DNA of 64,000 nt from Spongiactinospora sp. TRM90649 (GTDB lineage: Bacteria; Actinomycetota; Actinomycetes; Streptosporangiales; Streptosporangiaceae). The translations under genes and the position numbers were made by a program. This document shows positions 15,250-23,757 of the stretch, in pieces. How positions within the stretch are numbered: the first letter of the stretch is position 1; each line of letters opens with the position of its first letter. The notes beneath the pieces are model-generated. The model had not been told where the DNA came from. It saw only the letters and a program-made list of their open reading frames with translations, and ran no database searches. The stretch spans positions 118,666 through 182,665 of the forward strand of contig NZ_JARLTC010000027.1 in the NCBI RefSeq assembly GCF_029382225.1, written 5' to 3'.

Positions 15250-16445
15250 TTGACTTCTCCCCTCCCTGAAGGAAGGGGATTCCTGCTTCACCACCGACCG
15301 CCCGCCGAGGAGGTCTCCCCATTGGGTCTTACACCGGCTCCACAGGCGTTTCCACTCTCCGCCTGCCCGGCGGCGAGCATGTTACGGGCCGCGTTGACGT
15401 CCCGGTCGTGGACGGTCCCGCAGGCGCATGTCCATTCGCGGATGTTCAGCGGCATCTTCTCTTGCAGGGCCCCGCACACCGAGCACAGCCTGGAGGAGGG
15501 GAATTAGCGATCCGCCACCACCAGCGTGCGCCCGTACCAGGCCGCCTTGTACTCCAGCATCGAACGCAACTCCCGCCAGGACGCGTCAGGAACGGCACGG
15601 GCCAGGGAGCGGTTGCGGACCATGTTCCGCACGGCCAGGTCCTCCACGGCGATCACTTGGTTCTCGCGAACAAGCCGTGTGGTGACCTTGTGCAGATGAT
15701 CCCGCCTGCGATCGGCGATCCGCGCGTACACCCTGGCGACCTTGAGCCTGGCCTTGGCCCGGTTGTTCGATCCCTTCTCCTTACGGGCCAGCGCCCGCTG
15801 GGCCTTGGCCAGCCTGCACCGGTCACGGCGCTCATGGCGCGGGTTGGGGATCTTCTCGCCGGTGGACAGCGTGACCAGGGCAGTGATCCCCACATCCACA
15901 CCCACGTTCCGCCCGACCGGTGGCAGAGGGGCGATCTTCTCCTCCACCAGGAGGGAGACGAACCAGCGTCCGGCCGCGTCCTGGGAGACGGTGACCGTGG
16001 ACGGCTGCGCGTCTTCCGGCAGAGGACGCGACCAGCGGACGTCCAGCGGGGCGTCCATCTTCGCGAGCGTCAACCGGCCCTCGCGCCAGCGGAACGCCGA
16101 ACGGGTGTACTCCGCCGACGCCCGCGACCTCTTCTTGGACCTGAAGACCGGGTACCCGGCGCGTCTGGCGAAGAAGTTCGTGAACGCCGCCTGCAGGTGC
16201 CGCAGCGCCTGCTGCCACGGCACACAGGACACCTCCGACAGGAAACCGAACTCGCCGTCGCGTTTCCACGCCGTCAGCATCGCCGAGGACTCCACGTAGG
16301 AGACACGACGCCCTTCCACCCGGTGGGCGCGGGTCCGTTCTTCCAGGGCCTTGTTGTACACCAGGCGGACGCAACCGAACGTCCGGGCAACTGCCCCGCG
16401 ACGCGGGAGCCCGATTCCTCCCCTGCCTGAAGGCGGGGGTTTCCT
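15250..16445 (-). mobile_element. Decayed IS200/IS605-family (tnpB-only) element
   Basis: Subterminal hairpins mark both ends: 15259-15278 (CCCCTCCC, TGAA, GGAAGGGG) and 16420-16439 (CCCCTGCC, TGAA, GGCGGGGG). Both show the same CCTGAAGG apex, typical of IS200/IS605 ends. There is no tnpA. The only gene is the disrupted tnpB, whose 5' end runs straight into the left-end hairpin, so the copy is probably immobile. An omegaRNA would be expected across the tnpB 3' end and the right-end hairpin near 15250-15300, but its activity is doubtful without an intact TnpB. Confidence 0.65.
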
Positions 16446-16454
16446 CGGAGGCAT
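15288..16454 (-). pseudogene. tnpB: tnpB-like RNA-guided nuclease gene, interrupted by nonsense codon
   Basis: The frame encodes ARTFGCVRLVYNKALEERT, RuvC-I as GVDVGITALV (catalytic Asp) and RuvC-II as VIAVEDLAVRNM (catalytic Glu). At 15504-15506 the codon after VVADR is TAA where the family has Trp (R-W-F/Y-PSS). Downstream in the same frame the sequence continues FPSSRLCSVCGALQ, a CACG zinc-finger half and DRDVNAARNML with the RuvC-III Asp. The stop therefore removes the zinc ribbon and one of three catalytic acids. The 5' end also lacks the usual 20-odd residues before ARTFG; what precedes is hairpin-derived (PPRKPPPSGRGG). Both lesions point to inactivation. Confidence 0.8.
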
Positions 16455-16508
16455 CAGATGATCCAGGCCCGTGGCGATTCGCCCTGGTGGATTACCCGGT
16501 GATGTAGG

Positions 16509-17744
16509 TCAGGCGCGCGCGACGCCGTCCTTGCGCGCCTGGGCCGCCACGGCGGCGGTGACCGCCGGGGCCACCCGCGCGTCGAACGGGCTGGGGACGA
16601 CGTAGTCCTCGGACGCCTCGTCGCCCACCACGGCCGCCAGCGCGTCGGCGGCGGCCACCTTCATGTTCTCGGTGATGGTGGTGGCCCGCACGTCGAGCGC
16701 GCCCCGGAAGACGCCGGGGAAGGCCAGCACGTTGTTGATCTGGTTGGGGAAGTCGGAGCGGCCGGTGGCGACCACCCGGGCGTGCCGCCGCGCGACGTCG
16801 GGGTGGACCTCGGGGGTGGGGTTGGACAGCGCGAAGACGATCGAGTCCGGCGCCATCGAGCGGATCGCCCCCTCGCTCACGGTGGAGCCGGACAGCCCGA
16901 TGAAGACGTCGGCCCCGGCCAGGGCCTCCTCGGTCGAGCCGGTGAAGCGGGCGCGGTTGGTGTCGGCGGCCAGCGCCTGCTTGACGGAGTTGAGCCCCTC
17001 GCGGCGCGGGTGGATCATGCCCTTGGAGTCGGCGACCGCGATGTCGCCGATGCCGGCGTTGAGCAGCATGCGGGTGACCGCGACCCCGGACGCCCCGGCC
17101 CCGGCCACGACGGCCCGCAGGTCGCCCAGCGTGCGGCCGGTGATCTTGGCGGCGTTGCGCAGCGCGGCGAGCGCCACGATGGCGGTGCCGTGCTGGTCGT
17201 CGTGGAAGACGGGGATGTCGAGCCGCTCGCGCAGCCGGTCTTCCACCTCGAAGCACCGCGGGGCGCTGATGTCTTCGAGGTTGATGCCGCCGAAGGAGGG
17301 CGCGAGGCGCACCACGGTCTCGACGAGCTCCTCCACGCCGGTGCAGTCGAGGCAGATCGGGACCGAGTCGATGCCGCCGAACTCCTTGAAGAGCAGCGCC
17401 TTGCCCTCCATGACCGGCATGGCGGCGGCCGGGCCGATGTCGCCCAGGCCGAGTACGGCGGTGCCGTCGGTGACGACCGCGACCACCCGGGAGGCCCAGG
17501 TGTAGTTGTTGGCCAGTTCGGGCGTCTCGGCGATGGCGCTGCAGACCCGCGCCACGCCAGGGGTGTAGGCGAGCGCCAGGTCGTCGGCGTCGCGCACCGC
17601 GATGGTGGAGCGGACCTCCAGCTTGCCGCCGCGATGCAGCGCGAAGGCCGGATCGGCGTCGAGGGCCTGAAGGTCGGCCGATGAGGCCGCGGGCGACTCC
17701 GCGGCGGAGCTTTCGGTGGAAACGGAGGATGGCGTGACGGCCAC
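16509..17744 (-). CDS. NAD(P)-dependent malic enzyme
   Basis: A 411-residue cytosolic oxidoreductase converting malate to pyruvate and CO2. Features: LAYTPGVARVC with the catalytic Tyr, VTDGTAVLGLGDIGP, the catalytic Lys in MEGKALLFKEFGG, CLDCTGVEELVET, metal-binding FEVEDRLRE and FHDDQHGTA, Rossmann loop VVAGAGASGVAV, and ALSNPTPE then TGRSDFPNQINNVLAFPG. Length and motifs fit the short bacterial form. GTG 17744 is the assumed start, with AGGGG upstream; the Ser/Ala-rich first 25 residues are variable. Single gene, divergent from the ABC transporter. Confidence 0.92.
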   Translation of the reverse strand: MAVTPSSVSTESSAAESPAASSADLQALDADPAFALHRGGKLEVRSTIAVRDADDLALAYTPGVARVCSAIAETPELANNYTWASRVVAVVTDGTAVLGLGDIGPAAAMPVMEGKALLFKEFGGIDSVPICLDCTGVEELVETVVRLAPSFGGINLEDISAPRCFEVEDRLRERLDIPVFHDDQHGTAIVALAALRNAAKITGRTLGDLRAVVAGAGASGVAVTRMLLNAGIGDIAVADSKGMIHPRREGLNSVKQALAADTNRARFTGSTEEALAGADVFIGLSGSTVSEGAIRSMAPDSIVFALSNPTPEVHPDVARRHARVVATGRSDFPNQINNVLAFPGVFRGALDVRATTITENMKVAAADALAAVVGDEASEDYVVPSPFDARVAPAVTAAVAAQARKDGVARA

Positions 17745-17974
17745 TGCGACCCCTGTAGTCAGACGGACAGGTCTTCGGCGGACGCCGCGAACGACAAAGA
17801 TCCCCTGGCTTCGGTAGCCGCCGGGGACCTGACGTCGGTTGCGGTCGTGCGGTGAGAGGGGGCACGGGGGTCACCCGTTGCTCGATTGTGCCACATCTCG
17901 CCACCGGCGCGGCCTTGGGGTGTGCGGCACCGGACGGAGAGGTAAGACTTGACTGTCACATTGACATTCCCCTG

Positions 17975-18003
17975 TTGACAATCGGTTAACCCGCCAGTAG
18001 TAA
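17975..18003 (+). promoter_or_regulatory. Sigma-70-type promoter for amino-acid ABC operon
   Basis: TTGACA at 17975-17980 and TAGTAA at 17998-18003 with a 17-bp spacer, 60 bp before ATG 18063. It is the cleanest housekeeping-type promoter in the window. Two extra TTGAC copies start at 17949 and 17961 and could be operator half-sites or alternative -35 elements. The 318-bp gap 17745-18062 holds no gene. Confidence 0.7.
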
Positions 18004-18062
18004 TTGCCCAAAAACTACCCGTGACTCACCAAATCTGGTCAAACCACACTAGGAGGACGACC

Positions 18063-18932
18063 ATGGCCCTTCGTGCCACGCGTCCATGGACGACCGCGAC
18101 GCGCCGCCGTACGACCGCAGCGGGAGCGGCGGCGCTGGTGTCCGCACTGTTGCTGGCCGGATGCGGATCGTCCGGCGGCGGCACCACCGGCGCCCAGGCC
18201 ACCGGCCAGGAAGGCGTACGGCTGGTCCACGCCGGCAAGCTCACCACCTGCACCAACGTCCCCTACGAGCCCTTCCAGTTCAAGCAGGGCCAGAAGGTCG
18301 TCGGCTTCGACGTGGACATCGTCGACCTGGTCGCCAAGCGGCTCGGCGTCACGCAGGAGATCGTCGACATCGACTTCGCCGCCATCAAGAGCGGCGCCGC
18401 ACTCAACTCCAACCGGTGCGACCTGGCCGCCGCAGGTATGACGATCACTCCCGACCGGGAGAAGAACCTGACCTTCTCGGCCCCCTACTTCGACGCGACC
18501 CAGGCGCTGATGGCAAAGAAGGGCAGCGGGGTCACCTCCCTGGCCGACGTCAAGGCCAAGGGCCTCACGCTGGGCGCCCAGGCGTCCACGACCGGCCTCG
18601 ACCACGTCAGGAAGCAGGGCTTCGACCCGATCGAGTTCGCCGACTCCCCCAAGGAGCTGCTCGGCCTGCAGACCGGCCAGGCCGACGTCATCGTGCAGGA
18701 CCTCGCCGTCGTGGCGACCTGGCTGAAGAAGCCCGACATCGGCGCGAAGTTCGAGCTGGTCGCCTCCCTCGACACCGGAGAGAAGTACGGCATCGGCATG
18801 AAGAAGGGCAACACCGCGCTGAAGAAGGTCGTCGACGAGGTCATCCAGCAGGCCAAGTCCGACGGCGCCTACGACGCGATCTACAAGAAGTGGATCGGCG
18901 AGGAGCCCACCCCTGCCCCGTCCGGGTCGTGA
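18063..18932 (+). CDS. Polar amino-acid ABC transporter, substrate-binding lipoprotein
   Basis: A 289-residue lipoprotein with signal sequence and lipobox LLAGC (AAALVSALLLAGCGSS). The mature part is a periplasmic-binding-protein type 2 domain (SBP_bac_3): KLTTCTNVPYEPFQF, GFDVDIVDLVAKRLG, RCDLAAAGMTITPDREKNLTFSAPY (two halves), GIGMKKGNTALKKVVDEV. ATG 18063 has AGGAGG six bases upstream; the in-frame start at 18021 would bury that site. First gene of a three-gene importer operon. The FDVDIVDLVAK and TPDREK motifs are those of Gln/His/Arg-type binders; the ligand is undetermined. Confidence 0.9.
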   Translation: MALRATRPWTTATRRRTTAAGAAALVSALLLAGCGSSGGGTTGAQATGQEGVRLVHAGKLTTCTNVPYEPFQFKQGQKVVGFDVDIVDLVAKRLGVTQEIVDIDFAAIKSGAALNSNRCDLAAAGMTITPDREKNLTFSAPYFDATQALMAKKGSGVTSLADVKAKGLTLGAQASTTGLDHVRKQGFDPIEFADSPKELLGLQTGQADVIVQDLAVVATWLKKPDIGAKFELVASLDTGEKYGIGMKKGNTALKKVVDEVIQQAKSDGAYDAIYKKWIGEEPTPAPSGS

Positions 18933-18936
18933 GCGC

Positions 18937-19776
18937 GTGTCCGGACCGCGAGCGGACGGCTCGCGAACCGACGCGAGCCCGCGCCCCAGGCTGAGCCCGC
19001 GCAGACGGCAGCGCGTCAGCCGGGGCGTCCAGTACACGATCCTCGCGGCCGTCGTCGTGGTGCTCGCCCTGCTGGCCGACTGGCCCGCGATCGGGCAGGC
19101 GTTCTTCAACGCCGAGGTGGCCGCCGACGGGCTGCCCGACCTGTTCACCGTCGCGCTGAAGAACACCGTCGTCTACACGCTCAGCGGCTTCGTCCTGGGG
19201 TTCGCCCTGGGCCTGGTGCTCGCGCTGATGCGGCTGTCGTCGATCGCCCCCTACCGGTGGATCTCCGCCGCCTACATCGAGATCTTCCGCGGGCTGCCCG
19301 CGCTGGTCATCTTCCTCATGATCGGCGCGCTGCCGCTGGCGTTCCCCAGCTTCACCCTGCCCGGTGGCGTGTACGGCATGGCCGCCCTCGGCCTCGGCCT
19401 GGTCTCCGCCGCCTACATGGCCGAGACGTTCCGCGCGGGCATCCAGGCGGTGCCGAGGGGGCAGATGGAGGCGGCGCGCTCGCTCGGCATGCCGTACCTG
19501 CGGGCGATGGTCACGATCGTGCTCCCGCAGGCGATCAGGATCGTCATCCCGCCGCTCACCAACGAGCTGGTCCTGCTGTTCAAGGACTCCTCGCTGGTGC
19601 TGTTCCTGGGCGTCACGGCGGGGCAGGTCGAGCTGGCCAAGTTCGGCAACGACCAGTCCTCGACGTTCTCCAGCCCGACCCCGATCCTGGTCTCGGGGGC
19701 CGCCTACCTGATCATCACGATCCCGCTGGGCTACCTGGCCAGGCGGCTCGAACGACGCCAAGGGGGCCGCCAGTGA
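18937..19776 (+). CDS. Polar amino-acid ABC transporter, permease
   Basis: A 279-residue HisM/GlnP-type inner-membrane permease. Hydrophobic segments include YTILAAVVVVLALLADW, VYTLSGFVLGFALGLVLAL, LVIFLMIGALPLAF and the final AAYLIITIPLGYLA. The EAA coupling loop reads MEAARSLGMPYLRAMVTIVLPQA. A basic cytosolic N-terminus (about 30 residues) precedes the first helix. GTG 18937 lies 4 bp after the lipoprotein stop and the 3' end overlaps the ATPase start by 4 bp, so all three genes are co-translated. A single permease gene implies a homodimer. Confidence 0.9.
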   Translation: MSGPRADGSRTDASPRPRLSPRRRQRVSRGVQYTILAAVVVVLALLADWPAIGQAFFNAEVAADGLPDLFTVALKNTVVYTLSGFVLGFALGLVLALMRLSSIAPYRWISAAYIEIFRGLPALVIFLMIGALPLAFPSFTLPGGVYGMAALGLGLVSAAYMAETFRAGIQAVPRGQMEAARSLGMPYLRAMVTIVLPQAIRIVIPPLTNELVLLFKDSSLVLFLGVTAGQVELAKFGNDQSSTFSSPTPILVSGAAYLIITIPLGYLARRLERRQGGRQ

Positions 19777-20531
19777 CCGCGGTGGAGATCCGGGACCTGC
19801 ACAAGCGCTTCGGGCAGCTGGAGGTGCTGCGCGGCATCGACTTCAGCGTGGAGTCCGGCCAGGTGGTCTGCGTGATCGGCCCCTCCGGGTCGGGCAAGTC
19901 CACGCTGCTGCGGTGCGTGAACCTGCTTGAGCGGCCCACCTCCGGCCGGGTAGTGGTGGACGGCGTGGAGCTGACCGACCCCGACACCGACATCGACGCG
20001 GCCCGCCGCCGGATCGGCATGGTGTTCCAGCAGTTCAACCTGTTCTCCCACCTGACCGTGCTGCGCAACGTGACGATCGCGCAGGAGCGGGTGCTCGGGC
20101 GCGGCGGGGCCGAGGCGGAATCCGTGGCACGCGCCAACCTGGAGCGCGTCGGCCTGGCCGACAAGGCCGGGTCCTACCCGGCGCAGCTCTCCGGCGGGCA
20201 GCAGCAGCGGGCGGCCATCGCGCGGGCGCTGGCGATGGATCCGGCGCTGATGCTGTTCGACGAGCCGACCTCGGCGCTCGACCCCGAGCTGGTGGGCGAC
20301 GTGCTGACGGTGATGCGCGACCTGGCGGAGGAGGGCATGACCATGCTGGTGGTGACCCACGAGATGGCCTTCGCCCGGGAGGTGGCCGACCGCGTGGTGT
20401 TCATGGACGCCGGGGTGATCGTGGAGGACGGCCCGCCGGGCCAGGTCATCGGACGTCCCGAGCACGAGCGGACCCGCACGTTCCTGCGGCGCGTGCTGGA
20501 TCCGACACATGTCCGCACCGATCGCGTGTAA
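19773..20531 (+). CDS. Polar amino-acid ABC transporter, ATPase
   Basis: A 252-residue GlnQ/HisP-type ATPase. Walker A GPSGSGKST, Q-loop FQQFNLF, signature LSGGQQQR, Walker B LMLFDEPTSALD, H-loop VVTHEM. It powers import through the preceding permease. GTG 19773 overlaps the permease stop (GTGA); a much longer in-frame extension upstream is only the shadow of the permease gene. It ends the operon; the next gene starts 44 bp later. Confidence 0.93.
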   Translation: MTAVEIRDLHKRFGQLEVLRGIDFSVESGQVVCVIGPSGSGKSTLLRCVNLLERPTSGRVVVDGVELTDPDTDIDAARRRIGMVFQQFNLFSHLTVLRNVTIAQERVLGRGGAEAESVARANLERVGLADKAGSYPAQLSGGQQQRAAIARALAMDPALMLFDEPTSALDPELVGDVLTVMRDLAEEGMTMLVVTHEMAFAREVADRVVFMDAGVIVEDGPPGQVIGRPEHERTRTFLRRVLDPTHVRTDRV

Positions 20532-20575
20532 TACTCGTCTGGTCCACCGTCCATTACGTGACGATCTGAGGCGCA

Positions 20576-21109
20576 GTGGATCTGACCACGTACGCCGAGC
20601 TGGCCGTCCTGCTGGTCAACGGCTCGGGCCGCCTGGAGAGCCTGGAGGGGCTCCGCGCGCTGCTGCACGAGTCCGGGCGCGGGGCACTGGCCGCGCGGGC
20701 CACCAGGGCCGATCTCGACGCGATGCGCGGCCTGCGCGACGAGCTGGTGACGATCTTCGAGCACGCCGACGCGGGCGACGACGAGGCCGCGGTGGAGCGG
20801 CTGAACGGGCTGCTGGTCCGCCACCCGATCCACCCGCAGATCTCCGGCCACGACGGCGAGCGCTGGCACCTGCACCTGACCGAGGGCGGGCGCATCTCCG
20901 ACCAGTACACCGTCGGCTGCGTGATGGGCCTGGCCGCGCTGGTGACCGACCTGGGGGTGGACCGCCTGGGCCTGTGCCGGGCCGCGCCGTGCCGCCGGGC
21001 GTTCCTCGACACCTCATCCAATCGGTCGCGGCGCTACTGCTCCGAGCGCTGCTCCAGCCGCGCCAACGTCGCCGCCTACCGGGCGCGCAAGCGCAGCGTG
21101 GCCGTCTGA
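20576..21109 (+). CDS. CGNR zinc-finger protein (ABATE-like N-terminus)
   Basis: A 177-residue probable transcription factor. Residues 1-125 form the ABATE-like stress region (LAVLLVNGSGRLESLEGLRALL; RGLRDELVTIFEHADAG). The C-terminal 45 residues are the CGNR zinc finger: GLCRAAPCRRAFLDTS, NRSRRYCSERCSSR and ANVAAYRARKR, with the two C-x(n)-C pairs intact. Such proteins bind DNA through the finger; the ligand and targets are unknown. GTG 20576 has GAGGCG nearby upstream. Confidence 0.82.
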   Translation: MDLTTYAELAVLLVNGSGRLESLEGLRALLHESGRGALAARATRADLDAMRGLRDELVTIFEHADAGDDEAAVERLNGLLVRHPIHPQISGHDGERWHLHLTEGGRISDQYTVGCVMGLAALVTDLGVDRLGLCRAAPCRRAFLDTSSNRSRRYCSERCSSRANVAAYRARKRSVAV

Positions 21110-21124
21110 CGGCTCAATGACGGC

Positions 21125-21433
21125 TCAGCCCCGCCCGGGCAGGCGCGGCGGCCAGTAGCGCAGCACGACCCTGCCCACCAGCAGGCCGGGCGGCAGCGGG
21201 CCGAAGTCCCAGCTGTCACGACGGCCCGCGGCCCGCTGGTTGTCGCTCTCCAGCCACCACCCGCCGTCGCCCTCGCGCCAGGCCACCCGCTTGACGATGA
21301 GCCGGGACTCGTCGCCGGGAAGGCGGGCCACCACGAGATCGCCGGGACGCACCTGGACGGACCGGAGCACGACCAGGCAGTCTCCTGGTCGCAGGGCCGG
21401 AAGCATGGAATCCCCTTCGACACGCACCCTCAC
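21125..21433 (-). CDS. sodX: Nickel-SOD maturation protease (S26-like)
   Basis: A 102-residue LexA/signal-peptidase-fold protease. The Ser nucleophile is in VEGDSMLPALRPGD and the Lys base in RLIVKRVAWR, followed by GWWLESDNQ and GLLVGRVVLRYWPP. SodX removes the propeptide of Ni-SOD so that the N-terminal His can bind nickel. Its adjacency to and divergence from sodN is the classic arrangement. GTG 21433 with GGAGG upstream is chosen, since the longer in-frame start (21535) would run through the sodN control region into the sodN coding sequence. No transmembrane segment is seen, in keeping with a cytosolic substrate. Confidence 0.87.
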   Translation of the reverse strand: MRVRVEGDSMLPALRPGDCLVVLRSVQVRPGDLVVARLPGDESRLIVKRVAWREGDGGWWLESDNQRAAGRRDSWDFGPLPPGLLVGRVVLRYWPPRLPGRG

Positions 21434-21492
21434 GGCGAACAGCCCCCTCCCGCGCGGGTCGAATCTAGCCGAGTAAGGTCGGGTACCGGACC

Positions 21493-21508
21493 ATGCTGAC
21501 ATCAGCAT
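21493..21508. promoter_or_regulatory. Palindrome at sodN ribosome-binding region
   Basis: ATGCTGA CA TCAGCAT: perfect 7-bp arms ending one base before the AAGGAAGG ribosome-binding site of sodN. It could be an operator or a translational hairpin. It does not match the TTGCAA-type Nur box. Confidence 0.45.
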
Positions 21509-21525
21509 CAAGGAAGGAAATTCCG

Positions 21526-21927
21526 ATGCTCGCACGACTGCTGCGCCCCAAGCAGGTGGCGTCCGCGCACTGCGACCTGCCGTGCGGGGTGTACGACCCG
21601 GCTCAGGCGCGGATCGAGGCCGAGTCCGTCAAGGCGATCATGGAGAAGTACGCCGCCAACGACGACCCGGTATTCCGCTCCCGCGCTCTGACGATCAAGG
21701 AAGAGCGGGCCGAGCTGGTCAAGCATCACCTGTGGGTGCTGTGGACGGACTACTTCAAGCCGCCGCACCTGGAGAAGTACCCCGAGCTGCACCAGCTCTT
21801 CTGGGAGGCCACCAAGCTCGCGGGGGCCGCCGGCGCCAAGGGCACCGTCGACGTCACCAAGGCCGACGACCTCCTGTCGAAGATCGGCCGCATCTCGGAG
21901 ATCTTCAAGGAGACGAAGGCCGCCTGA
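21526..21927 (+). CDS. sodN: Nickel superoxide dismutase
   Basis: A 133-residue precursor. A 14-residue propeptide (MLARLLRPKQVASA) precedes the Ni-hook HCDLPCGVYDPAQARIEAES; His15, Cys16 and Cys20 of the precursor are the His1, Cys2 and Cys6 ligands after processing. The remainder is the helical bundle (EERAELVKHHLWVLWTDYFK, PPHLEKYPELHQLFWEATKL). It dismutates superoxide in the cytosol as a hexamer. ATG 21526 has AAGGAAGGAA upstream; ATG 21493 would add an unrelated 11 residues. Processed by the divergent sodX product. Confidence 0.96.
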   Translation: MLARLLRPKQVASAHCDLPCGVYDPAQARIEAESVKAIMEKYAANDDPVFRSRALTIKEERAELVKHHLWVLWTDYFKPPHLEKYPELHQLFWEATKLAGAAGAKGTVDVTKADDLLSKIGRISEIFKETKAA

Positions 21928-21970
21928 GTCGCCCTGATCTGTCTGGATTAGGCATCATCTTGGGTGTATG

Positions 21971-22001
21971 GGCCCCGTGTGATGAGACATCACACGGGGC
22001 C
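21971..22001 (+). terminator. Hairpin after sodN
   Basis: A perfect 14-bp stem GGCCCCGTGTGATG / CATCACACGGGGCC with an AGA loop, followed by TCAGCATTTTCCC. A strong factor-independent terminator. Confidence 0.85.
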
Positions 22002-22103
22002 TCAGCATTTTCCCATGATCGCGAGTCTCAGGCCGCCAAGTGGTCTCTGAGGGCGGTAAGTTGCAGTCAGCGGCAATGCACGCCCGCTGGCCTGAGGAGG
22101 AAC

Positions 22104-22529
22104 GTGACAGAGGAAACCGAGACGCGCGTGGAAGGCAGGGCCGGGATCCGCGACGTCGTCAGCGTACGGCTGCCCGCCGCGAGTGCCTATCTGTCCGTGC
22201 TGCGTACGGCTACCGCAGGCCTCGCCGCACGGCTCGACTTCACGCTCGACGAGATCGAGGATCTGCGGATAGCGGTCGACGAGGCGTGCGCCATGCTGCT
22301 CAGCCAGGCTGTGCCGGGCACCGACCTCACCGCCGAGTTCGAGCTGACCGGGCAGGAGATGCAGGTCAGCGTCGAAGTCGCCACGGTCGGCAGCTCCGCG
22401 CCGCCGCGTGACGACTTCGCCTGGATGGTGCTCACGGCGCTGGCCGACGACGTCGACGCGGTGACCGACTCCCCCGACCGCATGGCCATCGTGCTGCGCA
22501 AGCGCCGAGGCGCGGCGAGGCCGGCGTGA
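22104..22529 (+). CDS. RsbW-like anti-sigma factor / HATPase
   Basis: A 141-residue HATPase-fold protein: VSVRLPAASAYLSVLRTATA, then GLAARLDFTLDEIEDLRIAVDEACAMLL (split) with the N-box-like EACAMLL, and an AWMVLTALADDVD C-terminal helix. GAGGAGG lies just before GTG 22104. It overlaps the following SigB/SigF-type sigma gene by 4 bp (GTGA), the standard pairing of an anti-sigma factor with its cognate general-stress or sporulation sigma. The canonical N-box Asn is not obvious (EACAMLL), so kinase activity may be reduced. Confidence 0.82.
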   Translation: MTEETETRVEGRAGIRDVVSVRLPAASAYLSVLRTATAGLAARLDFTLDEIEDLRIAVDEACAMLLSQAVPGTDLTAEFELTGQEMQVSVEVATVGSSAPPRDDFAWMVLTALADDVDAVTDSPDRMAIVLRKRRGAARPA

Positions 22530-23326
22530 CGGAAAGGACACGTGCCATGGCGGCCGGCGAGGACGCGGTGCCCGACCGGGTGCGCGCCCGCACGCTCTTC
22601 GCCGAACTGGCCGAGCTCGCTCCCGAGGAGCCGCGCCGCCAGCGGATCCGCGACGAACTGGTCGAACTGCACCTGCCACTGGTGGAGTACCTGGCCCGGC
22701 GGTTCCGCAACCGGGGCGAGTGGCTCGACGACCTCACCCAGGTGGCCACCATCGGGCTGATCAAGTCGATCGACCGCTTCGACCTCGCGCGCGGGGTCGA
22801 GTTCTCCACCTACGCCACGCCGACCATCGTCGGCGAGATCAAGCGGCACTTCCGTGACAAGGGCTGGGCCGTCCGGGTGCCCCGCCGGCTGCAGGAGCTG
22901 AAGCTCTCGCTGACCAAGGCGATCAGCGAGCTGTCCCAGCGGGAGGGCCGCGCGCCCACCGTCGGCGAGCTGGCCGCCCACCTGCAGATGAGCGAGGAAG
23001 AGGTGCTGGAGGGCCTGGAGTCGGCCAACGCCTACTCCACCGTCTCCCTCGACGCGCCCGACTCGGGCGACGACGACGCGCCCGCGGTGGCCGACTCGCT
23101 CGGCATCGTGGACGACTCCCTGGAGGGCGTCGAATACCGCGAGTCGCTCAAGCCGCTGCTCGAACGCCTGCCGCCGCGCGAGAAGCGCATCCTGCTGCTG
23201 CGGTTCTTCGGCAACATGACCCAGTCGCAGATCGCCACCGAACTGGGCATCTCACAGATGCACGTCTCGCGGCTGCTGGCCCGCACGCTGGCCCAGCTCC
23301 GCGAGGGCCTGACCGCCGACGACTGA
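22526..23326 (+). CDS. RNA polymerase sigma factor, SigB/SigF/SigG family
   Basis: A 266-residue group-3 sigma factor. Region 2: VEYLARRFRNRGEWLDDLTQ, VATIGLIKSIDRFDLARGVE and FSTYATPTIVGEIKRHFRDK. Region 3: RRLQELKLSLTKAISELSQ and REGRAPTVGELAAHL. Region 4: LPPREKRILLLRFFGNMTQ and SQIATELGISQMHVSRLLAR. It has the full length of SigF-like factors. GTG 22526 is coupled to the RsbW-like gene, which presumably controls it. Family members direct osmotic/oxidative stress or spore maturation; which applies here is open. Confidence 0.92.
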   Translation: MTERTRAMAAGEDAVPDRVRARTLFAELAELAPEEPRRQRIRDELVELHLPLVEYLARRFRNRGEWLDDLTQVATIGLIKSIDRFDLARGVEFSTYATPTIVGEIKRHFRDKGWAVRVPRRLQELKLSLTKAISELSQREGRAPTVGELAAHLQMSEEEVLEGLESANAYSTVSLDAPDSGDDDAPAVADSLGIVDDSLEGVEYRESLKPLLERLPPREKRILLLRFFGNMTQSQIATELGISQMHVSRLLARTLAQLREGLTADD

Positions 23327-23352
23327 CCCACGCGACGGGCGGGGCGCCCCGC

Positions 23353-23748
23353 TCAGTCGCCGGGTCGCGGGTCGTCGCCGTACAGCGCCCGCGTGGTGGG
23401 CGGTGCGAGCAGCCCGACCGCCGCGACCGCCGCGGCCACGATGAGGGGCACGCCCATCGCCGGCTGCCCCGACTCGATCAGCGTGATCGCCACCGGCACC
23501 GCGATGATCTGGGTGAGCACCGCGGGCGAGCGGCCCCATCGCTGCGCGGTGAACAGGCCCCAGCCCACCCAGATCAGGCCCGCGCCGACCAGCAGCCCGA
23601 AGGCGGCGACGACGATCGAGGTGACCAGGTCCGACGGGCGGGACGTCACCGTCAGCACACCGACGACGCAGCCCAGCACGAAGGCGACGAGCCCCTCCAC
23701 CGCCAGGATCACGGCGGCGACGACCAAGCTAAGCGGACGCTTCGACAC
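23353..23748 (-). CDS. Small integral membrane protein
   Basis: A 131-residue protein with four hydrophobic helices (LSLVVAAVILAVEGLVAFVL; LVTSIVVAAFGLLVGAGLIW; VLTQIIAVPVAITLI; GVPLIVAAAVAAVGLLA). The C-terminal tail is short and polar (TTRALYGDDPRPGD). Actinomycete genomes carry many such proteins near central genes; I do not recognise a function. It converges on the sigma gene and sits 9 bp downstream of the SRPBCC gene on the same strand. Confidence 0.72.
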   Translation of the reverse strand: MSKRPLSLVVAAVILAVEGLVAFVLGCVVGVLTVTSRPSDLVTSIVVAAFGLLVGAGLIWVGWGLFTAQRWGRSPAVLTQIIAVPVAITLIESGQPAMGVPLIVAAAVAAVGLLAPPTTRALYGDDPRPGD

Positions 23749-23757
23749 GCGCCGAGC

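Noticed and set aside
17949..17980. Triple TTGAC copies as a dedicated operator array
   Set aside because: Spacing is uneven (12 and 14 bases) and one copy is simply the -35 box; kept only as a note on the promoter.
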